Shown: positions 33,973-43,843, counted from the first letter of the stretch. The stretch is DNA of 64,000 nt from Streptomyces sp. NBC_01275 (GCF_026340655.1 NZ_JAPEOZ010000001.1:8308001-8372000), one strand, 5' to 3'. Made by a program: numbers and translations. Notes: generated by a model from the sequence alone, not told the origin.

Positions 33973-35187
33973 GTGAGCACCGAAGCGTACGTGTACGACG
34001 CGATCCGCACCCCGCGCGGCCGCGGCAAGGCGAACGGCGCCCTGCACGGAACGAAGCCCATCGACCTCGTCGTCGGCCTCATCCACGAACTCCAGAGCCG
34101 CTTCCCCGGCCTGGACCCGGCCGCGATCGACGACATCGTGCTCGGCGTCGTCGGCCCCGTCGGCGACCAGGGCTCCGACATCGCGCGCATCGCCGCGATC
34201 GCGGCCGGCCTGCCGGACACCGTGGCGGGCGTGCAGGAGAACCGCTTCTGCGCCTCGGGCCTGGAGGCCGTCAACCTGGCCGCCGCCAAGGTCCGGGCGG
34301 GCTGGGAGGACCTGGTCCTCGCGGGCGGCGTGGAGTCGATGTCCCGGGTGCCCATGGCCTCGGACGGCGGCGCCTGGTTCAACGACCCGATGACCAACCT
34401 GGCCGTCAACTTCGTGCCGCAGGGCATCGGCGCCGACCTCATCGCCACGATCGAGGGATTCTCGCGGCGCGACGTCGACGAGTACGCGGCCCTCTCGCAG
34501 GAGCGGGCGGCCACGGCCTTCAAGGACGGCCGCTTCGCGCGCTCCGTCGTGCCGGTCAGGGACCGCAGCGGCCTCGTCGTCCTCGACCACGACGAGCACC
34601 CGCGCCCCGGCACCACCGCCGACTCCCTCGGCAAGCTGAAGCCGTCCTTCGCCGACATCGGCGAGCTGGGCGGCTTCGACGCCGTGGCCCTGCAGAAGTA
34701 CCACTGGGTGGAGAAGATCGACCACGTCCACCACGCGGGCAACTCCTCCGGCATCGTCGACGGGGCCTCCCTGGTCGCGATCGGGTCGAAGGAGGTCGGC
34801 GAGCGCTACGGGCTCACCCCGCGCGCGCGGATCGTCTCCGCCGCCGTCTCCGGATCCGAGCCGACCATCATGCTCACCGGCCCCGCGCCCGCCACCCGCA
34901 AGGCCCTCGCCAAGGCCGGTCTGACCATCGACGACATCGACCTCGTCGAGATCAACGAGGCGTTCGCGGCCGTCGTCCTGCGCTTCGCGCGGGACATGGG
35001 CCTGTCCCTGGACAAGATCAACGTCAACGGCGGCGCCATCGCGCTGGGCCACCCGCTCGGCGCCACCGGCGCGATGATCCTCGGCTCGCTCGTCGACGAA
35101 CTGGAGCGCCAGGACAAGCGCTACGGCCTCGCGACCCTCTGCGTGGGCGGCGGCATGGGCATCGCCACCGTCGTCGAGCGCGTCTGA
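33973..35187 (+). CDS. fadA: Acetyl-CoA C-acyltransferase (beta-oxidation thiolase)
   Basis: Cleaves 3-ketoacyl-CoA to acetyl-CoA and a shortened acyl-CoA. The 404-residue chain has the nucleophile in [24 protein letters not shown], the base in [15 protein letters not shown] and the closing CVGGGMG with the second Cys. The GTG at 33973 opens [18 protein letters not shown], with AAAGG upstream; longer readings run through the preceding gene. It forms the alpha2beta2-type fatty acid oxidation pair with the multifunctional protein 58 bp downstream. Confidence 0.94.
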   Translation: MSTEAYVYDAIRTPRGRGKANGALHGTKPIDLVVGLIHELQSRFPGLDPAAIDDIVLGVVGPVGDQGSDIARIAAIAAGLPDTVAGVQENRFCASGLEAVNLAAAKVRAGWEDLVLAGGVESMSRVPMASDGGAWFNDPMTNLAVNFVPQGIGADLIATIEGFSRRDVDEYAALSQERAATAFKDGRFARSVVPVRDRSGLVVLDHDEHPRPGTTADSLGKLKPSFADIGELGGFDAVALQKYHWVEKIDHVHHAGNSSGIVDGASLVAIGSKEVGERYGLTPRARIVSAAVSGSEPTIMLTGPAPATRKALAKAGLTIDDIDLVEINEAFAAVVLRFARDMGLSLDKINVNGGAIALGHPLGATGAMILGSLVDELERQDKRYGLATLCVGGGMGIATVVERV

Positions 35188-35245
35188 ACACCCCGGCGGA
35201 ACCAAGAGACTTCGCGGCACCAAGAGACTTCTCGGAGAACCTGTC

Positions 35246-37420
35246 ATGACACAGAGCACTGCCATCCGCTGGGAACAGGACCGCACCGGCCTCGTCACCC
35301 TCGTCCTGGACGACCCCGACCAGTCCGCCAACACCATGAACGCGGCGTTCCGCGCCTCCCTCGCCGCGGTCGCCGACCGTCTGGAGGCCGAGAAGGACAC
35401 CGTCCGGGGCGTCATCCTCACCTCCGCCAAGAAGACCTTCTTCGCCGGCGGCGACCTGCGCGACCTCATCCGCGTCACCCCCGAGACCGCCCAGGAGCTG
35501 TTCGACGGCGGCCTGGAGATCAAGCGCAATCTCCGCCGCATCGAGACCCTCGGCAAGCCCGTCGTCGCCGCCCTCAACGGCGCGGCCCTGGGCGGCGGCT
35601 ACGAACTCGCCCTCGCCTGCCACCACCGCGTCGCCCTCGACACCCCCGGCTCCAAGATCGGCTGCCCCGAGGTCACCCTCGGCCTGCTCCCCGGAGGCGG
35701 CGGCGTCGCCCGCACCGTCCGCCTGCTGGGCATCGCCGACGCCCTCCTCAAGGTCCTCCTCCAGGGCACCCAGTACAGCCCCCGGCGCGCCCTGGAGAAC
35801 GGCCTGATCCACGAGGTCGCCGCCACGCCCGACGAACTCCTCGCCAAGGCCCGCGCGTTCATCGACGCCAACCCCGAGTCGCAGCAGCCCTGGGACAGGC
35901 CGGGCTACCGCATCCCCGGCGGCACGCCCGCCAACCCCAAGTTCGCCGCCAACCTGCCCGCCTTCCCCGCCACCCTGCGCAAGCAGACCAACGGCGCCCC
36001 CTACCCGGCCCCGCGGGCCGTCCTCGCCGCGGCCGTCGAGGGCGCCCAGGTCGACTTCGAGACCGCGCAGGTCATCGAGGGCCGCTACTTCGTCGAACTG
36101 GCCGCGGGCCAGACCTCGAAGAACATGATCCAGGCGTTCTTCTTCGACCTCCAGGCCGTCAACTCCGGCGTCAACCGCCCCAAGGGCGTCGCCCCCCGCC
36201 AGGTGCGCAAGGCCGCTGTCCTGGGCGCCGGGATGATGGGCGCCGGCATCGCCTACTCGTGCGCCCGCGCGGGCATCGACGTCGTCCTGAAGGACGTCTC
36301 CCTGGAAGCCGCTCTCAAGGGCAAGGCCTACTCCGAGCAGCTGTGCGCCAAGGCCGTCTCCCGGGGCCGTACGACCCAGGAGAAGGCGGACGCGCTGCTC
36401 GCCCGCATCACGCCCACCGCCGACCCCCAGGACCTGGCCGGCTGCGACGCCGTCATCGAGGCCGTGTTCGAGGACACCTCCCTCAAGCACAAGGTGTTCC
36501 AGGAGATCGAGCACGTCGTCGACCCCGACGCCCTGCTGTGCTCCAACACCTCCACCCTGCCCATCACCGCCCTCGCCGAAGGCGTGGAGCGCCAGGACGA
36601 CTTCATCGGGCTGCACTTCTTCTCGCCCGTCGACAAGATGCCCCTCGTCGAGATCATCAAGGGCGAGCGGACCGGCGACGAGGCGCTCGCGCGCGCCTTC
36701 GACCTGGTCCGGCAGATCAAGAAGACGCCGATCGTAGTCAACGACTCGCGCGGCTTCTTCACCTCCCGGGTGATCGGCCACTTCCTCAACGAGGGCGTCG
36801 CCATGGTCGGCGAGGGCGTCGAGCCCGCCTCCGTGGAGCAGGCGGCGGCCCAAGCGGGCTATCCGGCCAAGGTGCTGTCCCTGATGGACGAGCTGACGCT
36901 CACCCTCCCGCGCAAGATCCGGGCCGAGTCCAAGCGGGCCGTGGAGGAGGCGGGCGGCGTCTGGCCCGGGCACCCCGCCGAGGCCGTCGTCGACCGCATG
37001 GTCGACGAGTTCGGCCGCACCGGCCGCAGCGGCGGCGCCGGCTTCTACGACTACGTGGACGGCAAGCGTGCGGGCCTGTGGCCGGGCCTGCGCGAGCACT
37101 TCACCCGTCAGGGCGCGGAGATCCCCTTCGAGGACATGCAGGAACGCATGCTCTTCTCCGAGGCCCTCGACACCGTCAAGCTCCTCGAAGAGGGCGTGCT
37201 GACCTCCGTCGCCGACGCCAACATCGGCTCCCTCTTCGGCATCGGCTTCCCCGGCTGGACCGGCGGCGTCCTGCAGTACATCAACGGCTACGACGGCGGC
37301 CTCCCCGGATTCGTGGCACGCGCGCGTGAACTCGCCGACCGTTACGGCGACCGCTTCACCCCGCCCGCCCTGCTGGTGGAGAAGGCGGAGAAGGGGGAGC
37401 CCTTCACGGACGGTCGCTGA
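35246..37420 (+). CDS. fadB: Multifunctional enoyl-CoA hydratase / 3-hydroxyacyl-CoA dehydrogenase
   Basis: A 724-residue bifunctional beta-oxidation enzyme. The N-terminal crotonase part contains KKTFFAGGDLRDL and AALNGAALGGGYELALACHHRV with the oxyanion-hole glycines; a hydratase glutamate follows in GCPEVTLGLLPGGGG. Near residue 330 the NAD-binding VLGAGMMGAGIAYSCARAGIDVVLKD starts the dehydrogenase part, with NTSTLPIT and HFFSPVDKMPLVEII. Coupled in order with the thiolase. Convergent with a MerR regulator across a repeat-rich gap. Confidence 0.94.
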   Translation: MTQSTAIRWEQDRTGLVTLVLDDPDQSANTMNAAFRASLAAVADRLEAEKDTVRGVILTSAKKTFFAGGDLRDLIRVTPETAQELFDGGLEIKRNLRRIETLGKPVVAALNGAALGGGYELALACHHRVALDTPGSKIGCPEVTLGLLPGGGGVARTVRLLGIADALLKVLLQGTQYSPRRALENGLIHEVAATPDELLAKARAFIDANPESQQPWDRPGYRIPGGTPANPKFAANLPAFPATLRKQTNGAPYPAPRAVLAAAVEGAQVDFETAQVIEGRYFVELAAGQTSKNMIQAFFFDLQAVNSGVNRPKGVAPRQVRKAAVLGAGMMGAGIAYSCARAGIDVVLKDVSLEAALKGKAYSEQLCAKAVSRGRTTQEKADALLARITPTADPQDLAGCDAVIEAVFEDTSLKHKVFQEIEHVVDPDALLCSNTSTLPITALAEGVERQDDFIGLHFFSPVDKMPLVEIIKGERTGDEALARAFDLVRQIKKTPIVVNDSRGFFTSRVIGHFLNEGVAMVGEGVEPASVEQAAAQAGYPAKVLSLMDELTLTLPRKIRAESKRAVEEAGGVWPGHPAEAVVDRMVDEFGRTGRSGGAGFYDYVDGKRAGLWPGLREHFTRQGAEIPFEDMQERMLFSEALDTVKLLEEGVLTSVADANIGSLFGIGFPGWTGGVLQYINGYDGGLPGFVARARELADRYGDRFTPPALLVEKAEKGEPFTDGR

Positions 37421-37440
37421 CGGCCCGCGCGGTCACCGTC

Positions 37441-37645
37441 CGGCGGACCCGGCGGACCCGGCGGACCCGGCGGACCCGGCGGACCCGCCGGACCCGCCGG
37501 ATCCGTTGGACCCGCCGGATCCGTCGAACCCCCGGACTGTGACCGCGCCCCGCTCCGCCCCCGACTCCGCTCCGACCACGACTCCGCTGCCGGTCCGCCT
37601 ACGACTCCGCCTACGACTCCGCCTACGACTCCGCCTACGACTCCG
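37441..37645. repeat. Two tandem arrays (9-bp and 12-bp units) between convergent genes
   Basis: From 37441 the unit ggcggaccc repeats about nine times with decay. From about 37600 the unit tacgactccgcc repeats four times and runs into the last codons of the MerR gene, supplying its stop. Both look like replication slippage in an untranslated convergent gap; no clear terminator hairpin is seen. Confidence 0.8.
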
Positions 37646-38330
37646 TGAGCCACTGCCGCAGCTCCTCCCGCAGCGACCGCTGGAACGTCGTCAGCAGGGC
37701 CTGCACCACCAGCGGCCGCATGTGCGCGCTCAGTGACTTCACGTCCTGAGCCGCGCGCTCCGCCACCGCCTCCCGCAGCAGCCGCGACAGCTCGTGCGCC
37801 GCCGCGCGCGAGTGCTCCAGCAGCACCTCCCGCGCCGCGAGGACCACCTCCGGCGACAGCGGTACGTCGAGCAGCTCGACGCCGAGCCGCAGGAGGCCCG
37901 CGTCGACCCGGTAGGCGTCGTCCTCGGGCGCGACCACGCCCATGGCGGTCAGCCGCCGTACGTCCTCGTCGGTCAGCTCCCGGCCGGCCAGCCGGTACAG
38001 CTCCTCCTGGGAGAGGGCCTCCGGCGGGTCCGGCGCCCAGGAGGCCACCACGGCCCGGTGGATGGCGAGGTCCTGTGCGTCGAGACCCGGCGGCAGCTGC
38101 CCCAGATAGCGCTCGATCGCCGCCAGGGTCATGCCCTGCCGTTGCAGCTCCTCGATCAGCTCGAGCCGGGCGAGGTGCTCCGGGCCATAGCGCCCCACCC
38201 GGCGCGGACCGATCACCGGCGGCGGCAGCAGACCCCGGGTGCTGTAGAACCGCACGGTCCGCACCGTGACCCCGGCCCGCGCGGCCAGCTCGTCGACCGT
38301 GAGGGCCGGCTCCTCGCTCTCGATCGTCAT
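37635..38330 (-). CDS. MerR-family regulator, probable controller of the adjacent beta-oxidation operon
   Basis: A 231-residue protein with a MerR winged helix (LTVDELAARAGVTVRTVRFYSTRGLLPPPVIGPRRVGRYGPEHLARLELI) and a long C-terminal sensor domain rather than a short metal-binding loop, so the ligand is probably organic, perhaps an acyl-CoA. The 3' end is convergent with fadB. A palindrome upstream shares the GCTGTGACAC decamer with the CaiB promoter region, supporting a link. The start ATG at 38330 is the only good one. Confidence 0.85.
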   Translation of the reverse strand: MTIESEEPALTVDELAARAGVTVRTVRFYSTRGLLPPPVIGPRRVGRYGPEHLARLELIEELQRQGMTLAAIERYLGQLPPGLDAQDLAIHRAVVASWAPDPPEALSQEELYRLAGRELTDEDVRRLTAMGVVAPEDDAYRVDAGLLRLGVELLDVPLSPEVVLAAREVLLEHSRAAAHELSRLLREAVAERAAQDVKSLSAHMRPLVVQALLTTFQRSLREELRQWLTES

Positions 38331-38337
38331 GTGCAGC

Positions 38338-38373
38338 AGTATCGCTGTCGCACCAGTGCTGTGACACCCACTG
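38338..38373 (-). promoter_or_regulatory. Candidate MerR promoter and autoregulatory site
   Basis: On the minus strand TGTCAC (38361-38366) and GATACT (38338-38343) are 17 bp apart, and the spacer holds the palindrome GCACTGGTGC (38350-38359). A wider inverted repeat CAGTG-N10-CACTG spans 38354-38373 and contains GCTGTGACAC. Confidence 0.4.
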
Positions 38374-38573
38374 CGCCCCCAGAGCACCCGACCGTGGGAG
38401 AGAGCACCCCACCCTGTGAGAAGTGACGCTCTGTGACATGGGCCACCGCATGATCGCCGACGGCTCTGGGAAGCTGCTGCCTTGGTCTGTGCCCCTACCC
38501 GGGAGCCGCGGGCCACGACCGTACGGACACCCGGGCGCACCACGCCCGGGCGCACCAGAGAGTGGTACCACCC

Positions 38574-40049
38574 GTGAGCAAGGACACCGTGCGCACGGCC
38601 GAAGTCGCCGCCCACCCCCAGGCGACCGCGACCCCCGCGGACGCGGGCGACGCCGGCTACAGCAAGGCCCTCAAGCACCGCCACGTCAACATGATCGCCA
38701 TCGGCGGCGCCATCGGCACCGGCCTCTTCCTGGGCGCCGGAGGACGCCTCCACAACGCGGGCCCCGCGCTCGCCGTCGCCTATCTGATCTGCGGCGTCTT
38801 CGCGTTCTTCGTCGTCCGCGCCCTCGGTGAGCTGGTGCTCTACCGGCCCTCTTCCGGCTCCTTCGTGTCCTACGCGCGCGAGTTCCTCGGCGAGAAGGGC
38901 GCCTATGTCGCCGGCTGGATGTACTTCCTGAACTGGTCGACGACCGGCATCGCCGACATCACCGCGATCGCCCTCTACACGCACTACTGGAGCATGTTCA
39001 CGAGCATCCCCCAGTGGGTGCTCGCCCTGATCGCGCTCGCCGTGGTGCTGGCGGTGAACCTGATCTCGGTGAAGATCTTCGGCGAGATGGAGTTCTGGTT
39101 CGCGATCGTCAAGGTCGCCACCCTCGTGGCCTTCATGTGCGTCGGCATCTTCCTGCTCGCCACCCAGCACGAGGTGGGCGGCCAGAAGCCGGGGCTCGGC
39201 GTGATCACGGACCACGGCGGCGTTCTCCCGCACGGCCTGATGCCCGTCGTCCTCGTCATGCAGGGCGTGATCTTCGCGTACGCCGCCCTGGAGCTGGTCG
39301 GCGTCGCCGCGGGCGAGACCGCCGAGCCGGAGAAGGTCGTCCCGCGCGCGGTGAACTCGATCATGTGGCGCGTGGGCCTGTTCTACGTCGGCTCCGTCGT
39401 CCTGCTCGCCCTGCTGCTGCCCGGCTCGGTCTACTCGGCCGGCGAGAGCCCCTTCGTCACGGTCCTGTCGAAGATCGGCGTCTCCGGCGCCGGCGACGTC
39501 ATGAACCTTGTCGTCCTGACCGCCGCCATGTCCTCGCTGAACTCCGGCCTGTACTCCACCGGCCGCATCCTGCGCTCCATGGCCATGGCGGGCTCGGCCC
39601 CGAAGTTCACCGCCCGCATGAACCGCAGCCAGGTCCCCTACGGCGGCATCCTGCTGACCTGCGGAGTCTGCGTCCTCGGCGTCGGCCTGAACTTCCTCAT
39701 GCCCGACCAGGCCTTCGAGATCGTGCTGAACATCGCCTCCCTCGGCATCATCAGCACCTGGGTGATCATCATGGTCTGTCACCTGGTCTTCGTCCGCCGC
39801 GCCGAGGCGGGCCTGCTCGCCCGCCCCGACTTCCGGCTGCCCTTCAGCCCGGTCACGGAGATCGTCACGATCGTCTTCCTGATCGCCGTCCTCGGCCTGA
39901 TGTGGAACGACCCCGAGGTCGGCCGCAAGACCCTCCTGCTCATCCCGGTGATCGCGGCCGCCCTGGTCGGCGGCTGGTTCGCGGTCCGCAGCCGGGTCTC
40001 CAGGACCGCGGACCAGGAGCTCTCGCAGCTCACTCAGAAGACGAAGTAG
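38574..40049 (+). CDS. Amino acid permease (APC superfamily, AAT family)
   Basis: Twelve-helix cytoplasmic-membrane transporter of 491 residues. The first helix has the family [14 protein letters not shown] after NMIA, and helix 6 to 8 segments ([30 protein letters not shown]) match L-asparagine/GABA/aromatic amino acid permeases. The substrate cannot be set. The GTG at 38574 is preferred for its position before [11 protein letters not shown]; a GTG at 38562 is the alternative. It diverges from the MerR gene by about 240 bp, which are gene-free. Confidence 0.9.
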   Translation: MSKDTVRTAEVAAHPQATATPADAGDAGYSKALKHRHVNMIAIGGAIGTGLFLGAGGRLHNAGPALAVAYLICGVFAFFVVRALGELVLYRPSSGSFVSYAREFLGEKGAYVAGWMYFLNWSTTGIADITAIALYTHYWSMFTSIPQWVLALIALAVVLAVNLISVKIFGEMEFWFAIVKVATLVAFMCVGIFLLATQHEVGGQKPGLGVITDHGGVLPHGLMPVVLVMQGVIFAYAALELVGVAAGETAEPEKVVPRAVNSIMWRVGLFYVGSVVLLALLLPGSVYSAGESPFVTVLSKIGVSGAGDVMNLVVLTAAMSSLNSGLYSTGRILRSMAMAGSAPKFTARMNRSQVPYGGILLTCGVCVLGVGLNFLMPDQAFEIVLNIASLGIISTWVIIMVCHLVFVRRAEAGLLARPDFRLPFSPVTEIVTIVFLIAVLGLMWNDPEVGRKTLLLIPVIAAALVGGWFAVRSRVSRTADQELSQLTQKTK

Positions 40050-40110
40050 CAGGCCAGAGGTGGCAGGCCAGCCGTGCCAGGCCAGAAGTAGCAGGTCAGG
40101 GCCACTGTCA
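40050..40110 (+). repeat. Short degenerate gcaggccag repeats
   Basis: Four copies of gcaggccaga/g-type 14-16-bp units lie after the permease stop. No function seen. Confidence 0.5.
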
Positions 40111-40133
40111 GTGGCATCGCCTACGGTGGCGTC

Positions 40134-40616
40134 ATGTCGGAGATCACATACGTCCGGGGTGACGCCACCGTTCCCTCGGTGAAGGGCGTCAAGGTGATCG
40201 CCCATGTCTGCAACGACCTGGGGGGTTGGGGAAAGGGCTTCGTCCTGGCGCTGTCGCGCCGCTGGCCGGAGCCGGAGGCGGCCTACCGCGCCTGGCACCG
40301 CGAGCGCGCCTCCAACGACTTCGGCCTGGGCGCGCTCCAGCTCGTCCAGGTGAAGCCCGACGTGTGGGTCGCCAACATGATCGGCCAGCACGGCACCCGG
40401 ACGGGCAGCAAGGGCGTCCCCGTGCGCTACGAGGCGATCGACGCGGCCCTGGCCCGCCTGGCCGACCGGGTGCTCGAACTCGGAGCGTCGGTGCACATGC
40501 CCCGCATAGGCTGCGGACTGGCCGGCGGCAAGTGGTCCCGCGTCGAACCGCTCGTCACCGAGCGGCTGGTGAGGCGGGGCGTGGCGGTGACGGTGTACGA
40601 CCACGGGGAGGGGTAG
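40134..40616 (+). CDS. Macro-domain protein (ADP-ribose binding/hydrolysing)
   Basis: A 160-residue single macro domain: VRGDATVP at the adenine-binding start, AHVCNDLGGWGKGFVLAL at the distal ribose loop (N-D-x-GGWGKG as in TARG1/Poa1-type macrodomains) and PRIGCGLAGGKW at the phosphate loop. Such proteins remove ADP-ribose from proteins or nucleic acids or process ADP-ribose-1''-phosphate. TACGGT is six bases upstream of the ATG, so it may be leaderless. It is followed at 5 bp by a PfkB-family kinase, an informative pairing. Confidence 0.88.
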   Translation: MSEITYVRGDATVPSVKGVKVIAHVCNDLGGWGKGFVLALSRRWPEPEAAYRAWHRERASNDFGLGALQLVQVKPDVWVANMIGQHGTRTGSKGVPVRYEAIDAALARLADRVLELGASVHMPRIGCGLAGGKWSRVEPLVTERLVRRGVAVTVYDHGEG

Positions 40617-40621
40617 CGCAC

Positions 40622-41590
40622 ATGCAGGGGGAGAACGACCGGCGGGACATCGACCGGCGGGACATCGACGTCCTGGTCCTGGGCGGGGCAGGCGTGGACA
40701 CGATCGTGTACGTACCGGAGCTGCCGCTTCCGTACGCCGACAGCTATCTGATCGACAGCGGGATCCGCACCCGCGCCGGACAGACCGGCGACTTCGTCGC
40801 CCTGGGCCTCGCCGCCCTCGGCCTGCGCACCCACCATCTGGACTTCCTCGGCGACGACCCCGAGGGCGACCTGGTCCGCGCCCTGCACCGGGACCGGGGC
40901 ATCGGCCTCACCGCCGTCCCGCAGCCCGCCGGCACCAAGCGGGCGGTCAACCTCGTCGGCCCGGACGGCCGCCGGCTCTCCCTGTACGACACGAGCCGCG
41001 GGCGCCCGGACGACCGGTTCCCCGAGGACACCCTGCGCACCCTGGCCGGGGCGAGCCGTCACGCGCACGTGTCCATCACCCACCCCTGCGCCGAGGCCCT
41101 GCCCGTGCTCCGGGAGACCGGCGTCAGCCTCTCCACCGACCTGCACGACTGGGACGGCGAGAACCCCTACCACCGGGCCTTCGCGCGGGAGGCGGACGTC
41201 GTGTTCGTCTCCGCCGCCGCCCTGACCGACCCCGAGGCGACGATGCGCCGGATCGCCGAGCAGGGCCGCGCCGAAGCGGTCGTCGCGACGGCCGGCGCCG
41301 AGGGCGCGTATCTGCTGGCCGGGGGCGAGCTGACCCGTATACCGGCCGTCCCGCCGCCCGGTCCGGTCGTCGACTCCAACGGCGCGGGCGACGCCTTCGC
41401 CGCCGCCTACCTCTTCGGCCGTCTCGACGGCGAGCCGCCGCGCCGGTGCGCACTGCTCGGCGCGGTGGCCGGGGCGTACGCGTGCACGGTGCCGTCCACC
41501 GAGAGCGCGGCCCTCTCCCGAGCCGACCTCCTGGCCCGAGCCGACCTCCTGGCCCGAGCGGCCGACTCGGAGGCGGCGCCCGGGCGATAG
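40622..41590 (+). CDS. PfkB-family carbohydrate/nucleoside kinase
   Basis: A 322-residue ribokinase-fold kinase: VLVLGGAGVDTIVYVPELP near the N-terminus, the substrate-lid area, and the catalytic DSNGAGDAFAAAYLFG with the base Asp in GAGD. Substrate is unknown; with a macro-domain hydrolase just upstream, phosphorylation of a ribose product of ADP-ribose turnover is possible. The N-terminus has a DRRDIDRRDID duplication and the C-terminus an ARADLL duplication from a 21-bp repeat. Confidence 0.85.
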   Translation: MQGENDRRDIDRRDIDVLVLGGAGVDTIVYVPELPLPYADSYLIDSGIRTRAGQTGDFVALGLAALGLRTHHLDFLGDDPEGDLVRALHRDRGIGLTAVPQPAGTKRAVNLVGPDGRRLSLYDTSRGRPDDRFPEDTLRTLAGASRHAHVSITHPCAEALPVLRETGVSLSTDLHDWDGENPYHRAFAREADVVFVSAAALTDPEATMRRIAEQGRAEAVVATAGAEGAYLLAGGELTRIPAVPPPGPVVDSNGAGDAFAAAYLFGRLDGEPPRRCALLGAVAGAYACTVPSTESAALSRADLLARADLLARAADSEAAPGR

Positions 41591-41633
41591 CCGCGCCCGG
41601 TCGGTCCGCTGGTCACCCGCTGGTCGCCGGTGC

Positions 41634-42032
41634 TCACTTCGGCAGCCCGCGCCTGAGCCTTCTGCGGTCGCCCAGGGCCGCCGCCGCCCAGCCGGCCCAG
41701 GCGGCGCAGCTGCCCAGGACGAGGAACCACGGCATGAAGCCCGAGTTCTCCTCGTCGTTGCTCAGCCACCACAGCACGAGGGCCGGTGGTCCCAGGGCGG
41801 CCAGGGGACCGAGCAGCCACCAGTTCAGAAAGGTGCGCAGTATCTCGCCGCCCTTGAGCGGGGTCTCCTCGTGCACCGTGTGCGTCGTGCCGTCGACGGT
41901 CAGGCGATGGCGGCGCAGCGGAAACACGGGCAGGTCGAACACCACGGCCCACTGGGTGGCATGGTGGCTTCCGTCGCGGTTCGGGTAGCTGTAGCCGCGA
42001 TACTTGGTGCCGATCCCCATCCGGGTCGACAT
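41634..42032 (-). CDS. Small two-helix membrane protein
   Basis: A 132-residue protein with a soluble N-terminal half (KYRGYSYPNRDGSHHATQWAVVFDLPVFPLRRHRL) and two transmembrane helices (FLNWWLLGPLAALGPPALVLWWL; WFLVLGSCAAWAGWAAAAL). The first part resembles a beta-sandwich seen in other actinobacterial membrane proteins, but I do not recognise the family. The gene upstream ends three bases before its start, so the two are a unit. Confidence 0.72.
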   Translation of the reverse strand: MSTRMGIGTKYRGYSYPNRDGSHHATQWAVVFDLPVFPLRRHRLTVDGTTHTVHEETPLKGGEILRTFLNWWLLGPLAALGPPALVLWWLSNDEENSGFMPWFLVLGSCAAWAGWAAAALGDRRRLRRGLPK

Positions 42033-42035
42033 GGG

Positions 42036-42215
42036 TCAGTTCTGTCTGCGCCTTGCGGCCGTCAGTCCGATCACGCCGACGAGGGCGACCAGCGAGCCCA
42101 GCAGGGTCAGGACGGGCACCTGGCCGATCAGCCCGATGCCCAGCCCCACCGCCCCGACGAGCGTGAGCACTCTCCACAGTCCCAGACCCTCGTTGCTGTT
42201 CCCCGCACCGGCCAT
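42036..42215 (-). CDS. Small membrane protein (59 aa)
   Basis: A 59-residue protein with two hydrophobic segments (VLTLVGAVGLGIGLIGQVPVLTLLGSLVALVGVIGLTA) and a basic tail. The ATG at 42215 has GGAGAGG upstream. It is cotranscribed with the 132-residue membrane gene. No function can be assigned. Confidence 0.65.
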   Translation of the reverse strand: MAGAGNSNEGLGLWRVLTLVGAVGLGIGLIGQVPVLTLLGSLVALVGVIGLTAARRRQN

Positions 42216-42325
42216 GGCCCTCTCCCCACTGTCTCCGCGATCCCTGGCCACCTTGCTACCCAGAACCGCCGCGAATCAGACAGGAGTTCGGGATGTTCCG
42301 GGAGGTTTTCGCAGCGAGGCCGGGC

Positions 42326-43843
42326 TCACTCCTCGGGGACGCCGTGATCGACGCCGTGGTGGACGTCGTTCGTCGCCGCGATCTTCTTCCATGACCTCGG
42401 CTGCGCGGGCGCGGCCGACGTCCGGGCGATCGACGCGGTCCGCGCGGCCGGCGCCGCCGGCTTCGTCGGCTGGAACAGCCAGGTGTCGAACAGTGCGCCC
42501 AACTGCTTGCCGGAGACCTGCTCGGCGTACCGCTGGAAGTCGGCGACGGACGCGTTGCCGTACGCGTGACTCTGCGGCCAGCCCTTCAGGACGGCGAAGA
42601 ACGCGTCGTCGCCGACCTCGCCCCGCAGCGCCTGCACCGCGAGCGCGCCCCGGTCGTAGACGGCGAGGTCGAACTGGTTGTCCGGGCCCGGGTCGCCCGG
42701 CTTCACCGTCCAGAAGGCGTCGTCGGCCGGGTGCGAGGCGTACACGTAGTCCGCGAGCTCCTGCGCCGTGCCCTCGTCCTCGTGCTCCGACCACAGCCAC
42801 TGCGCGTACCGGGCGAAGCCCTCGTTGAGCCAGATGTCCTTCCAGCCCTTGAGGGACACGGAGTCGCCGTACCACTGGTGCGCCAACTCGTGCACCACCA
42901 CGGAGGTGTTGGAGCCGCTCGCGAACTGGCGCGGGCTGTAGTAGACGCGGGTCTGCGTCTCCAGGGCGAACCCGGTGGTGGTGTTCGGCACGTATCCGCC
43001 GGCGGAGCTGAACGGATACGGCCCGAAGTAGCCGCTCAGCCAGTCGACGATCTCCCCGGTCCGCTCCACGCTCGCCCGCGCGGCCCCGTCGTTCGCGCCG
43101 AGGTCCTTGCTGTAGGCGTTGACGACGGGCACACCGCCCTCCGACGTGCCCGTCGTGACGTCGAACTTCCCGATCGCCAGCGTGGCCAGGTAGGTGGCCT
43201 GCGGCTTGTCGGACCGCCAGTTGTAGCGGGTCCAGCCGAGGCGCGAAGTCGTCGACTGGAGCGTGCCGTTGGAGAGGGCCTGGGTGCCGTCCGGCACGGC
43301 CACGGACACGTCGTAGGTCGCCTTGTCGAGCGGGTGGTCGTTGCTCGGGAACCACCACCAGGCCGCCTCGGGCTCGTCCGCCGCGACCGCGCCGTCGGGC
43401 GTGCGGTGCCAGGTGGAGAAGCCGTACGCGCTCTTCGTCGACGGCACCCCGCTGTAGCGGACGACGACCGTGACGGACGTGCCCTTCGGCAGCGGGTTCT
43501 TCGGAGTGACCACCAGCTCGTGCTCGCCGGACGTGGTGAACGAGGCCGTGGCGCCGTTGACCCGCACCTCGCTGACGTCCAGCAGGAAGTCCAGGTCGAA
43601 GCTCGACAGGTCCTGGGTGGTCTTCGCCAGGATCGTCGCCGTCCCCGCCAACTCGTCCGTGGCCGGCTGGTAGGTCAGCCGCAGGTCGTAGTGGGAGACG
43701 TCGTAGCCGCCGTTGCCGTAGGCCGGGTAGTAGGGGTCGCCGATGCCCGGCGCGCCGGGGGAGAGGGGCGCGGCCGATGCCGGGATCGCCAGCAGCAGGG
43801 ACGCGGCCGCGAGTGCGCCCGGCGCGATGATTCTGCGGTGCAC
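42326..43843 (-). CDS. Secreted M1-family zinc aminopeptidase
   Basis: A 505-residue exported peptidase with a signal peptide ending AIPASA. The zinc site is HELAHQW with the third ligand in NEGFARY, and the substrate-recognition segment that is GxMEN in other M1 enzymes reads GFALETQ here, an unusual form. The C-terminal helical domain of cytosolic M1 enzymes is absent, normal for this secreted group. The GTG at 43843 has GGAGC four bases upstream. Divergent from a secreted S15 peptidase, 228 bp away. Confidence 0.92.
   Translation of the reverse strand: MHRRIIAPGALAAASLLLAIPASAAPLSPGAPGIGDPYYPAYGNGGYDVSHYDLRLTYQPATDELAGTATILAKTTQDLSSFDLDFLLDVSEVRVNGATASFTTSGEHELVVTPKNPLPKGTSVTVVVRYSGVPSTKSAYGFSTWHRTPDGAVAADEPEAAWWWFPSNDHPLDKATYDVSVAVPDGTQALSNGTLQSTTSRLGWTRYNWRSDKPQATYLATLAIGKFDVTTGTSEGGVPVVNAYSKDLGANDGAARASVERTGEIVDWLSGYFGPYPFSSAGGYVPNTTTGFALETQTRVYYSPRQFASGSNTSVVVHELAHQWYGDSVSLKGWKDIWLNEGFARYAQWLWSEHEDEGTAQELADYVYASHPADDAFWTVKPGDPGPDNQFDLAVYDRGALAVQALRGEVGDDAFFAVLKGWPQSHAYGNASVADFQRYAEQVSGKQLGALFDTWLFQPTKPAAPAARTASIARTSAAPAQPRSWKKIAATNDVHHGVDHGVPEE

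Noticed and set aside
36259..37329. Long open frames overlapping fadB and many other genes on either strand
   Set aside because: They are Arg/Pro/Gly-rich shadow frames that arise from high-GC codon bias; the overlapped genes have clear family motifs.
37441..37645. Insertion sequence or attachment site in the repeat-rich convergent gap
   Set aside because: Only simple 9-bp and 12-bp slippage arrays; no inverted terminal repeats, target duplication or transposase.
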